From assembly GCA_039621445.1 (NCBI GenBank), contig CP154956.1:36402444-36466443 (forward strand): DNA of 64,000 bases. The letters run 5' to 3'. How positions within the stretch are numbered: position 1 is the stretch's first letter; every line of letters begins with the position of its first letter. The notes beneath the pieces are model-generated. The model saw only the letters and a program-made list of their open reading frames with translations. It made no database searches and was not told the DNA's origin. Position numbers and translations under genes: made by a program. Source of the DNA: Euglena gracilis (taxonomy: Eukaryota > Euglenida > Euglenophyceae > Euglenales). This document shows, one piece after another, positions 1-14,200 of this stretch.

Positions 1-6
1 CTCGTG

Positions 7-433
7 NNNNNNNNNNNNNNNNNNNNNNNNNNNNNNNNNNNNNNNNNNNNNNNNNNNNNNNNNNNNNNNNNNNNNNNNNNNNNNNNNNNNNNNNNNNNNN
101 NNNNNNNNNNNNNNNNNNNNNNNNNNNNNNNNNNNNNNNNNNNNNNNNNNNNNNNNNNNNNNNNNNNNNNNNNNNNNNNNNNNNNNNNNNNNNNNNNNNN
201 NNNNNNNNNNNNNNNNNNNNNNNNNNNNNNNNNNNNNNNNNNNNNNNNNNNNNNNNNNNNNNNNNNNNNNNNNNNNNNNNNNNNNNNNNNNNNNNNNNNN
301 NNNNNNNNNNNNNNNNNNNNNNNNNNNNNNNNNNNNNNNNNNNNNNNNNNNNNNNNNNNNNNNNNNNNNNNNNNNNNNNNNNNNNNNNNNNNNNNNNNNN
401 NNNNNNNNNNNNNNNNNNNNNNNNNNNNNNNNN
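7..433. other. Assembly gap (run of N)
   Basis: All bases are N, so nothing can be read here. Only six bases precede the gap. Confidence 0.99.
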
Positions 434-523
434 CGGCGTCGAGGTTTGCGAAGTGCTGGTCCTCCAGCAGGAGGTCCACGACGGCATCCCGGCCGTCCTC
501 CGCCGACAGCATATGGGACTCGT
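434..523 (-). CDS. Possible exon fragment of an unidentified gene, cut by the gap
   Basis: Read on the minus strand, this stretch gives an open, balanced peptide (ESHMLSAEDGRDAVVDLLLE, then DQHFANLDA) with the GC-rich third positions seen in the SCAD exons, and then runs into the gap. The flanking sequence turns abruptly into G-runs and TTTTCACT repeats, as at an exon edge. I do not recognise the family. It could be the tail of a gene lying downstream of SCAD copy A. No start or stop can be placed. Confidence 0.35.
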
Positions 524-2263
524 ATAGGGCACAGGGGGGGAGGACGCTGGGGACCAGAGGGGGGGGGGGCTGGGCCTTGGGGGACCAGAGGACGCCACAA
601 CGTTGTCCCACGGGAAGAGGTATGCGACGTCACAAGGGCATTCACTTGCTTTTCACTTGCTTTTCACTTACTTTTCACTCACTTACTTTTCACTTACTTT
701 TCACTGACTTTTGATTTTCCCCTCCTTGTCCAACAACCGCTAAATATTGCTACTGACCGGGTGGGGGGTCGCTATTTTGGCCAAATATCGTTACTGACGG
801 GGGGGGGGGTCGATAGACAAGACCGGGGTCAAAGAGGCGAATGTCAGGAGAAAAAAAAGATCACCTGGAAAAAGATCGCTACTGCCGGGGGGGGGGGGTC
901 GTTGGGCAAGGCCGGTCGTTGGACCAGGGAGAGGGGGGGGGGGGACTTTTCACTGACTTTTCACTTACTTTTCATTCACGCTGCTGGCCAGAGAGGTATG
1001 GGAGGCCTCTTGGTTACCCCCCAGCACATTCGGAGATTTTCACTTCAAATTAGGGGCGCAACCCTCCAGCCTCTGGACTGGACCACCCACAGGGGGGGGG
1101 GGATCGTCAAGCGACGCCCTGCCTGGGACAGGTTGCGGTGCTTCTGCCGGCCCTGAGGTCTTCCCCCCCACCCTCCGCTGGCCGCTGGCCAACCCAAGTC
1201 CGGCCCATGAAGCCCATTTCTGGCCCAACGTTGCACCCCCGAAAGCGAAAAAATCGTCACTGTCCAGCCGCCCTTCAGGCGGCGGGAGAATAAAGAAAAC
1301 TCGATGGGGGCGGGGGGTCAGGGGCCGGAAAACGGCTGCCGGCTGGGTGGTCCATTGGGCCATTTCGGCTTAAGCAACACAGTGGACATAAGGCCACTTC
1401 GTCCACTTCAGTCCAGGTCGAAGGCCCCAATGGCGATGCAGTTCCTGTCCACTGACAAACCAAATCCCGAGGCAATCGACGCATCGCGGGCAGGGCAACC
1501 CACACGACATCCCCGGATAACGGGAGCCAGAGGCAGTACAGCAAAGATTCGGAGGACGTGGAACGCTTCGGAAAGAGGGGGCTGGGATTCCCTCTGGAAC
1601 GGCATCAGACCCAGGGAATTTCTTAAGGACCCGGGGGGCCAAGCCAGCTGGCTGGAAAAGCTGCTGGGAAAAAAGGTTCAGGGGTGGGGTGTCCAAGGGG
1701 GATTCAGTTGCCGGGTTGGATCCGGCTGGCACACAAAAAAAAGGAAAAAAACCCAAATCCAACTGGGATGCATTTTTGAGCCAAAAACTTTGAGGTGAAC
1801 ATCCAAAAAAAAAAGACAAAAAGGACCATTTTGGGGCATTGTTGGGGCACCCATCTTTTTAAAAAAAATCGTCTTTAGCACCCAACGTTTTCGGTCCAAC
1901 CCGGATTTGCCGGGCTGCAGAAACTTTATAACTCGACCCCCCTCCGTGGACCTTGCTGTGGAATGTGGCCCACAGCCTGGCGAGGTGGTGCCTGGAAGAA
2001 AACGTGCTGGCTGGTTGGCCCCCCCGACCTGTGGGTAGGGCGGGATTCAGCTTCTGAAAATCCCTGGCCAGACCGACATGGAATCACTTGGCGGCGAGGG
2101 AAGAATGGGTGGAAGGGAAACCCTTCCGGCGAATTAGCGACAGGCGGAAGGAGGAGACGTTGAGACGAGGCGTTCTCTGCCCGGCGGGGAAAGAGTGGCA
2201 CGGTGGGACGCTCCGCAATGCTCAGAGTTGGGGCCAGTGGTGCGGCGCTGGACCGGCGGCCGC
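524..2263. other. Spacer downstream of SCAD copy A
   Basis: No supported gene. It holds repeated TTTTCACT units near 645-710 and 950-975, G-runs flanking TCGCTA or TCGTTA motifs (750-905), and diverged sequence. The last ~60 bases before the SCAD stop resemble the 3' flanks of copies B (from about 20150) and C (from about 42180), so a short 3' flank is part of the duplicated unit. Confidence 0.6.
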
Positions 2264-5200
2264 TCAGTGGGCGCCGTGGCCGGGCGGCTTCGGCATCGCC
2301 ACCGTCCGCCCCTCGTACTCCTTCAGCAGCCGGCCCGCGATGACGAGGTGCTGGACCTCGGACGTCCCCTCATAGATCTCCGTGATGCGCGCGTCCCGGT
2401 AGTACCGCTCCGCCGGCATGTCGCTGACCCGGGCGGCGGCCCCCGGACAGGTGTGTCCTGTCGTCCTGTCTACCGATCCCCCCTGGGGGGGTTCGCCACC
2501 AGACAAGTCAGGCAGTACACACCTGGGTAACAACTTCTCGGCATCTCTAATGTCCAGACGTTAATGCCATACCTGCCTTACCCTGCAGAAAGTTTCCCCA
2601 ATCAGCCCCTCAAGAAAACATGATTTCAAGCAAGGTCAGCGGGGATGCGCAAGATGAAATGTGGTGGCTGCAACAGGATGCTGATGCTCACGGATCACCA
2701 CCTCCAACATCCCGATGATTGCAACCTTTACATTGCATAAAAATACATAGTTTTCCAAATCTGTTCAGTTGCACATGTGAGCTGTGAAAAACTTTGGGGA
2801 CCACCAAGAAACATACGTCTTGAGTCCCAATTTGTTCCACCATGCGAAGTGCTTGATGAGATTTGCTCAAAACAAACACTCCAAGGCCGATGTCGATTTC
2901 AGGGGGAAGAGGAGGGAGTCGGAGCCACACAGGTCGTCCCACAACCCCCAAAGAGGGCCGCCGGGCGTAGCCCATGCCGCCCAGGACCTGGATGGCCTGG
3001 TGGGCGCAGAACGTCGCCGCCTCGCTCGCCGTCAGCTTCGCCATCGCCGCCTCCTTCACGTAGTCGTCCCCGCGGTCCTTCGCCTGCGCCGCCGCCCACG
3101 TCAGCAGCCGCGCCGCCTGCAACTTGCACTCCATCTGGCTCAGCTTCAGCTGGATGGAGGGCCACCGCCCCGCAGTGCCCTAAAAAACCCCCCAAATAAC
3201 GTGGCGGGGTCCTTGCTCCGGGGGGGGGCCCAATTAACTGGGGGGGGGGGGGGGCAAAAAAGATGGTTCCAGTAACTTGGCACCCCCCCCTTTTCAGGCA
3301 ATAGTCCTTTATGGCGCTGAAAAAGGGCACAAATAACCTGGCGGGGGGGCAGGGCCAAAGGTTGGTTCCAATAACCTGGCACCCCGGCAGGTTATTGGGG
3401 GGGGGGGTTATGGTGCCCCGGGGAAGACCACCGCACTGCCATGGGTTGCCCACTTTGCCGCCCGAGTGGAATCCAGAAAGCAGAAAGGGGGAGTGGATCC
3501 TCGGGTGGGTTCTGAAGGTTGGGTTGCAGTGTTTCAACCCGGCTGTTTTTACCACAAGCCGGGCGGTGTGCTCCGGGGCGCATCCTTTCCTGCGAGCTGG
3601 TGGAGGCGGGGGGTTTGCCACCACCCCACCTCTGGCGGGGGACCCACTCGGCCCGACCCACCCCCCAAGGGGGAAGGGGGGAGGGAGCTCGGTCAGGGCC
3701 CACCCCCCCCCCAGGGTCTCGAAACTTACGAGGGCAGTAGCCATGAGGCGTCCCACAAAACAGCCTTTTTTGAAGAAAAACACTTGGTATGTTGGCCACC
3801 TGGAGGGGGGGGTTGGCCCACCACCCATTAGGGCACTCCACAAGGAAATGTTCCTTCGGCACCGAAGAAACATTTCGCCCTAAAAATCAGCCCCCCCCCA
3901 GAAACACGGGAAGCCATGGGGGGACCCCGGGAGGGTCCTCGAATGTCGTTCGAGGTCGTTCGAGGAGGATCAATATCCTCCTCGAACGTCGTTTGAGGTC
4001 GTTCCTCAAAATCCTCCTCGAATGTCGTTCGAGGTCGCTCAACGTCCTCCTCGCTCGGGCCCCCCCAAGTGTATTAACCCGAGTTGGGCGGCTCTTTGGG
4101 TGGGCTGTGTACCCTGTAGAGGCCAATCTAACAACGTTTAGCGGGAAGAATTCACCTGTTTACATAGAATCCTAACCCTAACCCTATCCCTTCAATTAAC
4201 CACATAACTCTTTTATGTTCCGAATTGTTTTGTGTGCATGTTCACCAAACCCTATCCCTTTAACTAACAGTGTAAACCCCTTAATTTTCAAAATTGTTTT
4301 GTGTACATGTTAACCTAACCATACATTATTCAAAAAAAAATACCCTAACCCTAAACCCTAAAGATAACCCTAACCAGGGGGGGAAATGCGCTGGACGGCC
4401 CTCAGAAAAAATGCGCAAAAATGCGCAAAAAATGCGCAAAAAATGCGCTGAGTTTGTACATTCCTAAGGGGAAAAGGACTTAGAAAATTTTCCAACAATA
4501 AGCCCAAAATTAAACCAAAATCACCAAAAACAGCTGAAATGAAGGCATTTTTGGTCAAAAAAATGCACGACCAAGGCGTCACTCTCTGTTCACCAAAACC
4601 AACAATGTCAGCCATGGTTGCCCCTTACTTGTGACCAGGGAGGAAGGATTCGATGTGGGGTCTCTGAAAACCCCAGTGTCCTCATCATCATTGGATGAGT
4701 ACCCACACCTCATCACCCAAGGGTTTTTTCTTGAGGCGGGTCCCTTGGGTGGAAAAAAAAATGCGGAAATGGGTTCGTTGGTTATAGAAATGGGTTAGTT
4801 GAACGTGGGCAAAATCCGGTGAGCATGTGGTTTGGTTGGTGTTGAAGAACGGTGTTGAAGAACACCAATGTCAAGTTTGTTTTTGACATATGGACAATGT
4901 GGACAATGTGGACAATGTGGACAAAAAGCCTCCAAAAAATGTAAAAAAATGAGAAAATGGAAAAAATGCGCAAAAAAACGCGCAAAAATGCGCATTTTGA
5001 AAAATTGACAAAAATGCGCAAAAATGCGCAGCGCATTCCCCCCCCCCTGCCCTAACCCTATTCATTCTAATAACCTCAGAAATTCTCTCGGTATGGGAAT
5101 ATTTTTGAATAAAAATATTTATGAAGCAGTGCATTCCTGCGTAAGAAACAATATGTTTCTTTTAAAACGCGTGGAAAAATTTCCCCTACAGGGTACACAG

Positions 5201-8200
5201 CGAACCCAAAGAGTCGCCCAACTAGGGTTAATACACATGGGGGGACCCTCGCTCAGCGCCTTCGGCGCCTCGCTCGGGTCCCCCCATGTTTTTAACCCTA
5301 GTTGGGCGACTCTTTGGGTTCGCTGTGTACCCTGTACAGGGAAATATAGCAACCATGAGCGGGATGGTTGCAACCATTGGGGATGAAATCTTAACCCTAA
5401 CCGTATTCCTTCTAATAACCTCAGAAATTCTCTCGGTATGGGGATGGTTTTGAATAAAAATATTTATGAACGAGTGCATTCCTGTGTAAGAAACAATATG
5501 TTTAATTTAAAACGCGTGGAAAATTTCCCCCTACAGGGTACCAGCTACCCCAAAGTGTCGCCCAACTAGGGTTAATACACATGGGGGGACCCTCGCTCGG
5601 CACCCTCTCTTTGCTTTCTTCCAGATCGTGCCAGTGAAAGAAAAAGACTTCAACAGAATCCTCTCTCTCTCTCTCTCTCTCTCTTCCCCTGTCTTTTCTT
5701 TCTTCCGAATCGTGCCAGTGAAAGATTCATGTCTTCCAGATCGTGCCAGTGAAAGAAAAATTCAAACAGAATCCTCTCTCTCTCTCTCTTCCCCTGTCTT
5801 TGCTTTCTTCCGAATCGGGCCAGTGAAAGACAAAAAAAACAAGCAGAATCAAGAACAATGAACCATGGTAACAAACTCCAAAAAAAGACTTGCAGCTGAT
5901 ACCTGAATGCATGTACATACCCCGCCCCCCCTATGTCCAACGACCAGTAACCTCTGTCCTCCGACCGGGGGGGTGGTCGTTGGACATAGGGTAGTGACCA
6001 AAAAGGTGTCCTCCGACCGGGGGGGTGGTCGTTGGACAAGGGGTCAAAAAAAATGTTGGCGGGTAATCGGGACGCCACCCCCCAAATAAGGTCAAATTTT
6101 CCCTTCCGGCGCTTTGCGCCGAAAATTTTGGGCAATTTTGACAAATTTTTGTCCAAAAAGTGTCAAAAATGGCATTTTGGCCAAATTTTTGGCCAATTTT
6201 TGGGCAAAATTTTTCGTCCCGGCGCTTCACGCCGGGACCAAAAAATTGGCCAAACCTCCGAAAAGGTGTCCTCTGACCGGGGGGGTGGTCGTTGGACATA
6301 GGGGGGTCGTTGGACATAGGGGGGGGGGGGGTAGGAGGAGGATCGAGATGTCGTTCGAGGTTGTTTGAGGAGGATCAATATCCTCCTCGAAGGTCGTTCG
6401 AGGTTGTTCAAGGAGGATCGAAATCCTCCTCGGATGTCGTTTGAGGTCGTTCGAGGAGGATCAATATCCTCCTCGGATGTCGTTTGAGGTCGTTCGAGGA
6501 GGATCAAAATCCTCCTCAATGTCGTTCGAGGCCGTTCGAGGAGGATTTCAAGCCCCCCCCCTCGAAGGGGGGGCTCAAAAACTTTCGAGGAGGTTCGAGC
6601 TCGAACCTCCTCCTACGGTTACTCCCCCGGGGGCCCCCTCCTCCCTCAAAGTCCATAAGGGCCTTAGAAAAATTTCAGTTTTGGGGGCTGGCCGAGGGTG
6701 AAGATACCTGTGAAAATTTGGAGAAAGAACCCTGAGGTTTCTTTGGAGGAAATGCCAAAAACTGGCACATTCTGCGCATTTTTTCTGTGCGACATAACCT
6801 CCCCAATTAGAAGCCCCCCCCCCAAATAACAACCCCCCCAAATAGAAGCCCCCCCCCCCGCCAAAAATCCAAATAACAGCCCCCCCCCCGACGAAGCCGG
6901 CCAACAAAGTTGACCAAAATTTTTCCGAAAATTGGTGAAAAACTCGAAAAATCTCCATGGAAACAGGTCGCCATTGGGAACAAAACTGATATCTGGATCC
7001 TTGAAACATGGCCTATCCACCCAAAACTCGAAAAAAATGCGTCTTGCAATTTTTTTTTTACAGTTGGAACCCGTTCAATCCTCGGATCGGCCGCCGGCCG
7101 AAGGTTTTTCCTTTAGACAAAGGGTACCCAATTAAAAGCCCCCCCCCCCCGGGTTTTCCGCAGAGTGACCGAACAGTAGCCCCCGGGGGGCTTTTAATTG
7201 GGGGGGGGGGGGTTACAATAGGGGAACCACTTTACCAACTTCACCATTTCATTCTGAAATTGTGATGAAAGGTTGAAACTGCAAAGAAAAACAGACCAAA
7301 AGCAAATGGATCACCTTCTTTAACCGCATCGAATGAAACTTCAGCATTGGGCAAAAAAAGACCTTTTTTTGTTCCTCTTCCCAAAAAAAGAAGAAAGAGA
7401 CACTAAGAGACAAAAAGCACTTCCATGTTGTTGAACAAAGAATTTCATGTTCAAAGAATAAACAAATGTTGTTCTTTGTTCAATAATTTTATGGGGTCGC
7501 GAAAACAGTTTCAAAAATGTGAAGGTGGAGTTTTGAATGGAAATGAAGTTGCCAAAGTATGCAAGAATGTGAAAAATTATAGAAAACCGGAACTGTGTTT
7601 GTTTGCCATCTCCCGTGCAAAGCGCCAAAATGAAATTGTTCCAGGATTTGTTTTCGGTCAAGAAAGGGAAGGGGGATGGGTCCGCACCCCCCCCCCCCCG
7701 CTTCACAACATCTGGGAGCGGCACAGTCTACCGGACCCCTGCCACCTCACCCCTGGGGGGGGGGGGGTCGCCACGTACCTCCGTGCCAATGGGTTTCCAA
7801 TAGATCCATGCCCCCCACCCCCCAACCCCTGCCCAAGGAAGAAAACACACACTGCATGTGTTTGAGGGAAAATGGCAGAGAGGCCCCCTGGCAGGCCACG
7901 GTGGGCTGGGAACTCACGATGGCGATGGACACAGAGACCCGGAGGACGGAGTGCCATAGGGGTCCCTTCCCTGCACCGTCGGCCAACCAAAGTGGGGCGG
8001 TGGGCGGCGTACAGCTTCGAGATGGTCTGCCCAAACGCCTTCCGCTCCAGCGCAGAGGCAGGGCGGGGGGGGTCCAGTCCTCGGCGTGGGGTGTGAGGCG
8101 TGCCGTGCCGGTGGGTTGCATTGGTCCGGTGGGGGTGGCAGGAAGTCCGGAAACCCCACTTTTGATGCAACGCTGTTTGTTTCAACCAAAACCAACCCTT

Positions 8201-11200
8201 CCCACCGACCCCCCCTACCCACCTGCCAACTGAGGGTGTGGGTCCTTTTGAAGGAAAGGCCATTTTGCTTCATGAGTAGTTTGGCAAAGCACACCGGGGT
8301 AAAGTCCCCATGCGGAACACCCCCTGGGCCAGCCCCCCAATCCACGAACCTTAATAAAAAATAATAACAACTCCCCGGCAGTTGGCAGGAACAAGGTGGG
8401 CCACAGGCAAAAAAAATGAGGGTTTTTGGAAGCGATGTCGGTGGAGGGTGCTGGGGATGCCTTGCTGATCCTGCCGTTCCCTCGCCCCCCCCCCCCCGCC
8501 CTGGCCATACTTGGCGGCACAGTCAATGCTGGCCTGGGCGATGCCGAGGGCCTGGGCGGCGATGCCCATCCGGCCGCCGTCCAGCGTCGTCATCGCGATC
8601 TTGAAGCCCTCGCCCGGCTTGCCCAGCAGGTTCTCCTTTGGCACCTGCACCCCCTCCAGGATGAGGTTGCCGGGCCTCCAGGACCACCACTCACCACCGC
8701 ACACGGCAAGGCGCAGGGGAAGGTGGGAGGGCGTGCACCACACCATCGTTTAATTAATATAAGTATAGCATCATCAATCAATATGTGTGGTGCAAACCTC
8801 CAAGCTGAAAATACTTCCCCAAATAGATCAAACTAAGCATTGGGCAATTTTCAGGCAAAAATCTGGAAAACGATGCTGAAAACTGCGGCGGAGCGCCACA
8901 GGCTCCAAGCAGGAAGTCCCAAGAAGCGGTTGGGAGGGCCCAAGGATTGTAAATATGGGGTGGGCCAGGCGTCGCTTAACAATTCCCTGGAGAGCCCAGT
9001 CTCAGAGGCTGTGAAATTTGGGCTGGTGGGGAAAAGGCTGCTGGCTGACCCCCCCACCCCCTCCCCGGGTGGCAGTCGCCCAGCTGGAACTGGAGCTGGG
9101 CCTGGAGTTCAACCGGGTCGAAAAATATCAATAAAAAAATCTGATCTGTCCAGTTTTTGGCATCCCATAAGGCAAAAACCATCTGCCACCATCCAGCCGT
9201 CCTTCGGTTGGATAGCCATTAATTCACCAATTGGGGGGGGGAAGGGGATGGAATGGCTGGACCACCCCCGGGCCATCCGACTTAAGTGATGCCTGGGGGG
9301 GTGAGAAAAGCAATTCAATTTTGCTGCTTTTAACGGTGTGCATGTGTGTGTTAGCAGAGTTTGTCAATTTGTTGAACACTGGTAAACAATTGGGAAGAGT
9401 CATCCACCTGAACCACGGACACACTCCTTAAATCCAGCCCTGACACTAACCCACCATTTTTAAGGCTCACTGGAACATTGTCCATCCACCCAAAACTCAA
9501 ATAGATTAAACCCCTCCAAATAAAAACCTCCCAAATAACACCCCCCCCCCCAAATAGCACACCCCTCAGGAGCCGATTTCAAGCGCCCAACACCCCCCCC
9601 CTGTTTTCCTTTGGTTTCCCATGTTAAAATAACCCCCCCAAATAACACCCCCCCCCCTGGGGCCCCAGTTCACGTGCCCAAATAACACAACGGGGGGGGG
9701 GGGTGTTATTTGGGGGGTTTAATATAGTAAACCCCCCCAAATATAAAGCCCCCCCTGGCTTTTTATTTAGACAGGATTTCAAGGCCCTCAGGGGGGCTTT
9801 ATATTTGGGGGGGGACAAACTTTTTGGGTGGCCTCTATGAGGTTCGGCGGCCTTTAATTGTGGGAGAATGCTACGTTTATGCCAATTTTCCGTTTTGTAC
9901 CCCCATTTTCCCCAAAAATCGGCAATATTATCCAAAATGGAGCACTTTTGCTGAAAAAAAAATGCTGTATTCACCTAAAGTTTCTCAATTTTTTCCTGAA
10001 TGGCACCATCGTCTGGCTCCCCATCGGGGGGGGGGGGGTCATATTTGGGCGGCAAAAAACCAAACCTCCAGGGGGGCTTCATACTTGGGGGGGGACTTTG
10101 GTTTATTTCATTAATGGTTTTTGAAACTTTTGATTTTCAACCTGGACCGACGTTGGTTTGATGCCCGGATGGCTCTTTGACCACCCTTGGAAAATAGACA
10201 CCTGAAAAATTCCTGGACATTCTCAAAATGTCTTAAAAAAAAACTTAAAAAGGTATTTTTTTTAAAAAATAAATAAAAAAATTTTAAAAAAGGTATGTTG
10301 CCTTAAAGGTATAATGTGCCTGATAAATGTATACTGGGGAGACCAAAAAAAAAGTCAAATGTGGCGGCCCTGGCCGGTGTTCGAGGCGCGGATGCCCAGC
10401 TTGTCCTCCTTCTTGCCCAAGGAGAACCCCGGGGCGGTGGTCGGCACGAGGAACGCGCTGATCCCCTTGTTCTTCTTGCTCTTGTCCGTCGTCGCGAACA
10501 CGATGGCCGCGTCCGCGTTGTGGGCGGACGTGATCCACGCCTTGGTGCCGTTCAGCACCCAGTGGTCGGGTCCAGCCAGGGGCCCCACAGTCTGTGTAAA
10601 CCCCCCAAATAACACACACCCCTCGGTGTGTTATTTGGGCACCCGAACTGGGTGTCCAGGGGGGGGGTTATTTGGGGGGGTTGTTTGTTCACTGCTACCT
10701 GAACATGGTCTTCCCGAACAATGTCCGATATCAGCGTCGAGGATACCTTGTTTGTCCAGGAGTGCAACCCTGGTATCTGGGTGTTTTGCGGAAGAATTGG
10801 AAGAAGAATTGTTTTCGAACGAACCTAGCAAGGCTGGACATCCTAGACATCCTAGCTGGGCTGCATTTTGGGCGAAAGGCGGGCATGACATGGGGGGCAC
10901 CTGTGGACCGCAGGGGAGTTGTGTCCCCTCATTGCCAGAAGGTTTGGCGCTTGTTCATGAAACTTTTTTTGTGTCGCCATGACATTGTTAGCGATTCCCA
11001 CCATTCAGTGTCCTCTGACCCCTGATGAGTGTGCCGCTAAAGCTCACATGGAACAAGAGGATCTGTTTTTGCATCAGCTAACCACCCCTGCTCCAAAGCC
11101 TAAGCCCAAGGTCCTCCATCGATTGGTTCTGACCTTCAAAAAATAACCGGGATGTAGACAGTGTCTGTGCGAGCACTCCCAGACAAGGAATCCATCTGCT

Positions 11201-14200
11201 TATGCACGTTGTGCACATGGGGGGGGGTCTTATTTCGGCGCTCGAAGTCGGCCCCCAAAAGGGGGTGTGTTTGGGGGGGTGTTATTTGGGGGGGGGGGGG
11301 TTACGTCTTGGTGACGTGGTCCGGGCTCCGGCCGTTCATTTGGGCGTGTTGCACCAGTGGATCCCCCGGGCATGGCACCTCGTCAGGACGGATTGGGCCC
11401 AAACCTCGTCGTCTGTCTCCCAAGCCCCTACCGCACCGTGGGTCCAGGTCGCGCTGCCCCCCCCCCCACCCCGAGAAGAGCCCAATGCCACTGCGAAGGC
11501 GGTGCCGACCTGACCAGGAACTCCATCGGGGGTACTTCAGGGGCATGGGCTGGGATGGAGCACATCAAACATGCATCCTCCTGCACACAGATTTGCCGAC
11601 AAGGGCAACAGGAAGTAGTTGGAGTGTTGCATTGCGTAATGGACCTCGTCAATCCAGCAATTTCTGGCAATGAAATGCCCCCCCCCAGACACAAGAAACC
11701 CGTTCCTTAAATCCGGTTTCCAAAAAAATTCACAGGAATTTGCTTTTGAGGGGTCCCCAATACCTACCGCATTGCGTCCTTCCACAAAATATAAAATTGA
11801 ACAAGCCATGGGCTGCTAGTATTAGGTTTATCTGACAGCCACAGGCTACATTTGGCGTGGCACACTCAGGCGGCTGATCTTGTTTCTAACCATATTTCGG
11901 TCCGTTTGCAAAATCGTGCAAATTTCACCTTTTTTCGACTTCTTAGGGGTCGGGACCAGGATTTTTGAACTGCCAGTAACACAGTCGCCTCCATATATTG
12001 AACGCCACCATTTTCCGGAGGGGGGGGTTTCCAGAGTTGGCACTGTCTGAGCCTTACGGAGTTGCCACACATGAGGACTGAGGAACCAGCTTCTGGGGAA
12101 GGCCACCTTTCTGGGAGGTGGGGGGGGGGCACACATTTATTGACAACTGCAGATACAAAGTGAAATGGCATCACCGCAACCGATGTTCCGTGGTGACGAC
12201 CCCCGCACCCCCACCCCACAAGCCCCCGGCTGCCCGCTGTGCTCTGTGGCGGTGGTGAGGGCCGCCCCAGCATCGCTACCGTTGCCGGGCTCCGTCAGCC
12301 CAAACACGCCCATCTTCTCCCCGCGGGCGTATGGCGTCAGGAGCAGGCTTCTTGTTTAGACCCCCTCCCGGCAGGGCGTCGTTTGACACCCCCCGGTGGT
12401 CAGGTCTGAGGCTGGAAAAATTGGGCTGGCTGGAAAAAGGCTGGAGGCTGACTCCCCCTGCCCCGCTATGGAGATCCCGGGCTGGAATTGGAGCTGTCCC
12501 AGGGTCGAACACAATGCAAAAAAAATCGAATGCAAACCCAAAAAAAAACTACCAATAATGCAAGAAAATTTCCCCAAAATAAAAAAAAATACTCAAAAAT
12601 TGCCCTGGCCAGCATTCTCCTGGCCCGTTTTTGCCACTTTTGCCAGTTGTTGGCCTTTTCAAAAAGATATCAGGAAGAAAAATTTGTTACCATCCCGCCG
12701 CCCTCTGTGTGGCTGGAAAAAAAAATGAGTTAAAACTCTTCGATGGAGGGGTGTTTGAGGTTAGAAAAAAAAGCTAATGGCTGGCTGCGCCGTCCCTGAG
12801 GCGGATGGGGTCCGCATGGGCTTCAGCTACGCTTTACGCCCCCCCAGTGGAGAGAGTGTAGGGGTGGTGGGAGGAAACATAGACCTTCAAAAAAGGCGAC
12901 GCAAGAAAAAGCAAAAAAAAAAACGCCAATAAAGCAAATAAACGCAAAAAAAATGCAAGTTGCATGTGTAAAATCCTTTAGGAGCTCCCCCGGGGTGCTT
13001 ATTTTCTGCTGGAGGGGGCTTTGAAAAATTTTCGGTGCCACCAGGGAAAATTTTTCAATTTTGGTAAAAATAATCATTTTGTTGACAAGAAACTGACAAA
13101 AAATTTTGGTGGCGGGGGGGGGGGATTAGGGCGAAAAAAGGAGGAATGTTTTGTTGTCAAAAATTGCATTGTTTCATTCCAGGAAAAATCTCAAAAATTA
13201 CCCGGAAAAAAAGCAAAAATACGCAAAAAAAGCCTGCCAAAATTGAAAAAAAAATAATAATAAAACGCAAAAAAAAACTTGTTTCCATTTTTTCTAACTG
13301 GGAGAGTTCACCCCCCCCCCAGCCACTCAACCAGGCATGGAACCTGATCCCCCCCCGAGGTGGGGTCTGCCAAGTTCCAGAAGGACCCTGGGGGTCAATT
13401 TTGGGTCCCGGTGCCTGCCTTGAAAACTGTCATTTTCAGGGCCCCGGCACCTTCGGCATCCCTGCCGCAGCACAACCCACCCCAAACCCAACCCAACCCC
13501 AAAGACCCAACGCCTGCCCATAGCAGACCTGGGGGGAGGGGCGACCTTCCTTTTTAAACAGAAGCCTGGCCAGGAACTCCGCCCGCTGGGCGTCATTGCC
13601 GTACTTGTAGACCGGGGTGGAGTAGAGGCTGTTGTTGACGGACATGATGACCCCCGTGGAGGCGCAGCCGCGCGAGATCTCCTCCACCGCGATGACGTAC
13701 GCGAGGTAGTCCAGCCCCGCGCCGGGCCGCCGCCGCACCGCTCAGGTGTGGGGGTCGCACATGTGTTCGCTGCCCTTTGTTCCATGCTTGTCATTGCGAT
13801 CCAGGTTAAGTGAGGTTCACCCGACTTTTCCCAGAAAGGCAGACCCAGGTCCCACCATTCGAACCCCCCCTTGATCCAACTACTTCCCCACCCTGGGTGG
13901 GGGGGGCATATTCCGTGTCTACACATACACATTCATGTGTGTACGTGTGTGTGCACATACATGCACACACATACACACACAACACATGAGTACATACATT
14001 CATGCGGCAGGTCAACACTGCAGGTTTAGAGCCACGTGTTACAGGAAGCCCCCCCCAAATCCTGAGGGGGAGAATCTGGAAGAGAGGAGGGGTTTTTGAC
14101 GAGACAAACAGTGGTTCCAAAACTTCCCAACATTCCAGAAAGGTTGGCAGAACCGCCGAGCGATGGAAGAGAGGCCCGGCGGGTGCCCCACTTCTCGGGG

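Noticed and set aside
3392-3883. Several 120-320-residue Pro/Gly-rich open frames in SCAD-A intron 8
   Set aside because: G/C-run sequence open in many frames at once, with no conservation in introns of copies B or C.
4385-5040. CRISPR-like spaced repeats (AAAATGCGCA clusters)
   Set aside because: No regular spacer length, no unique spacers, and the genome is eukaryotic.
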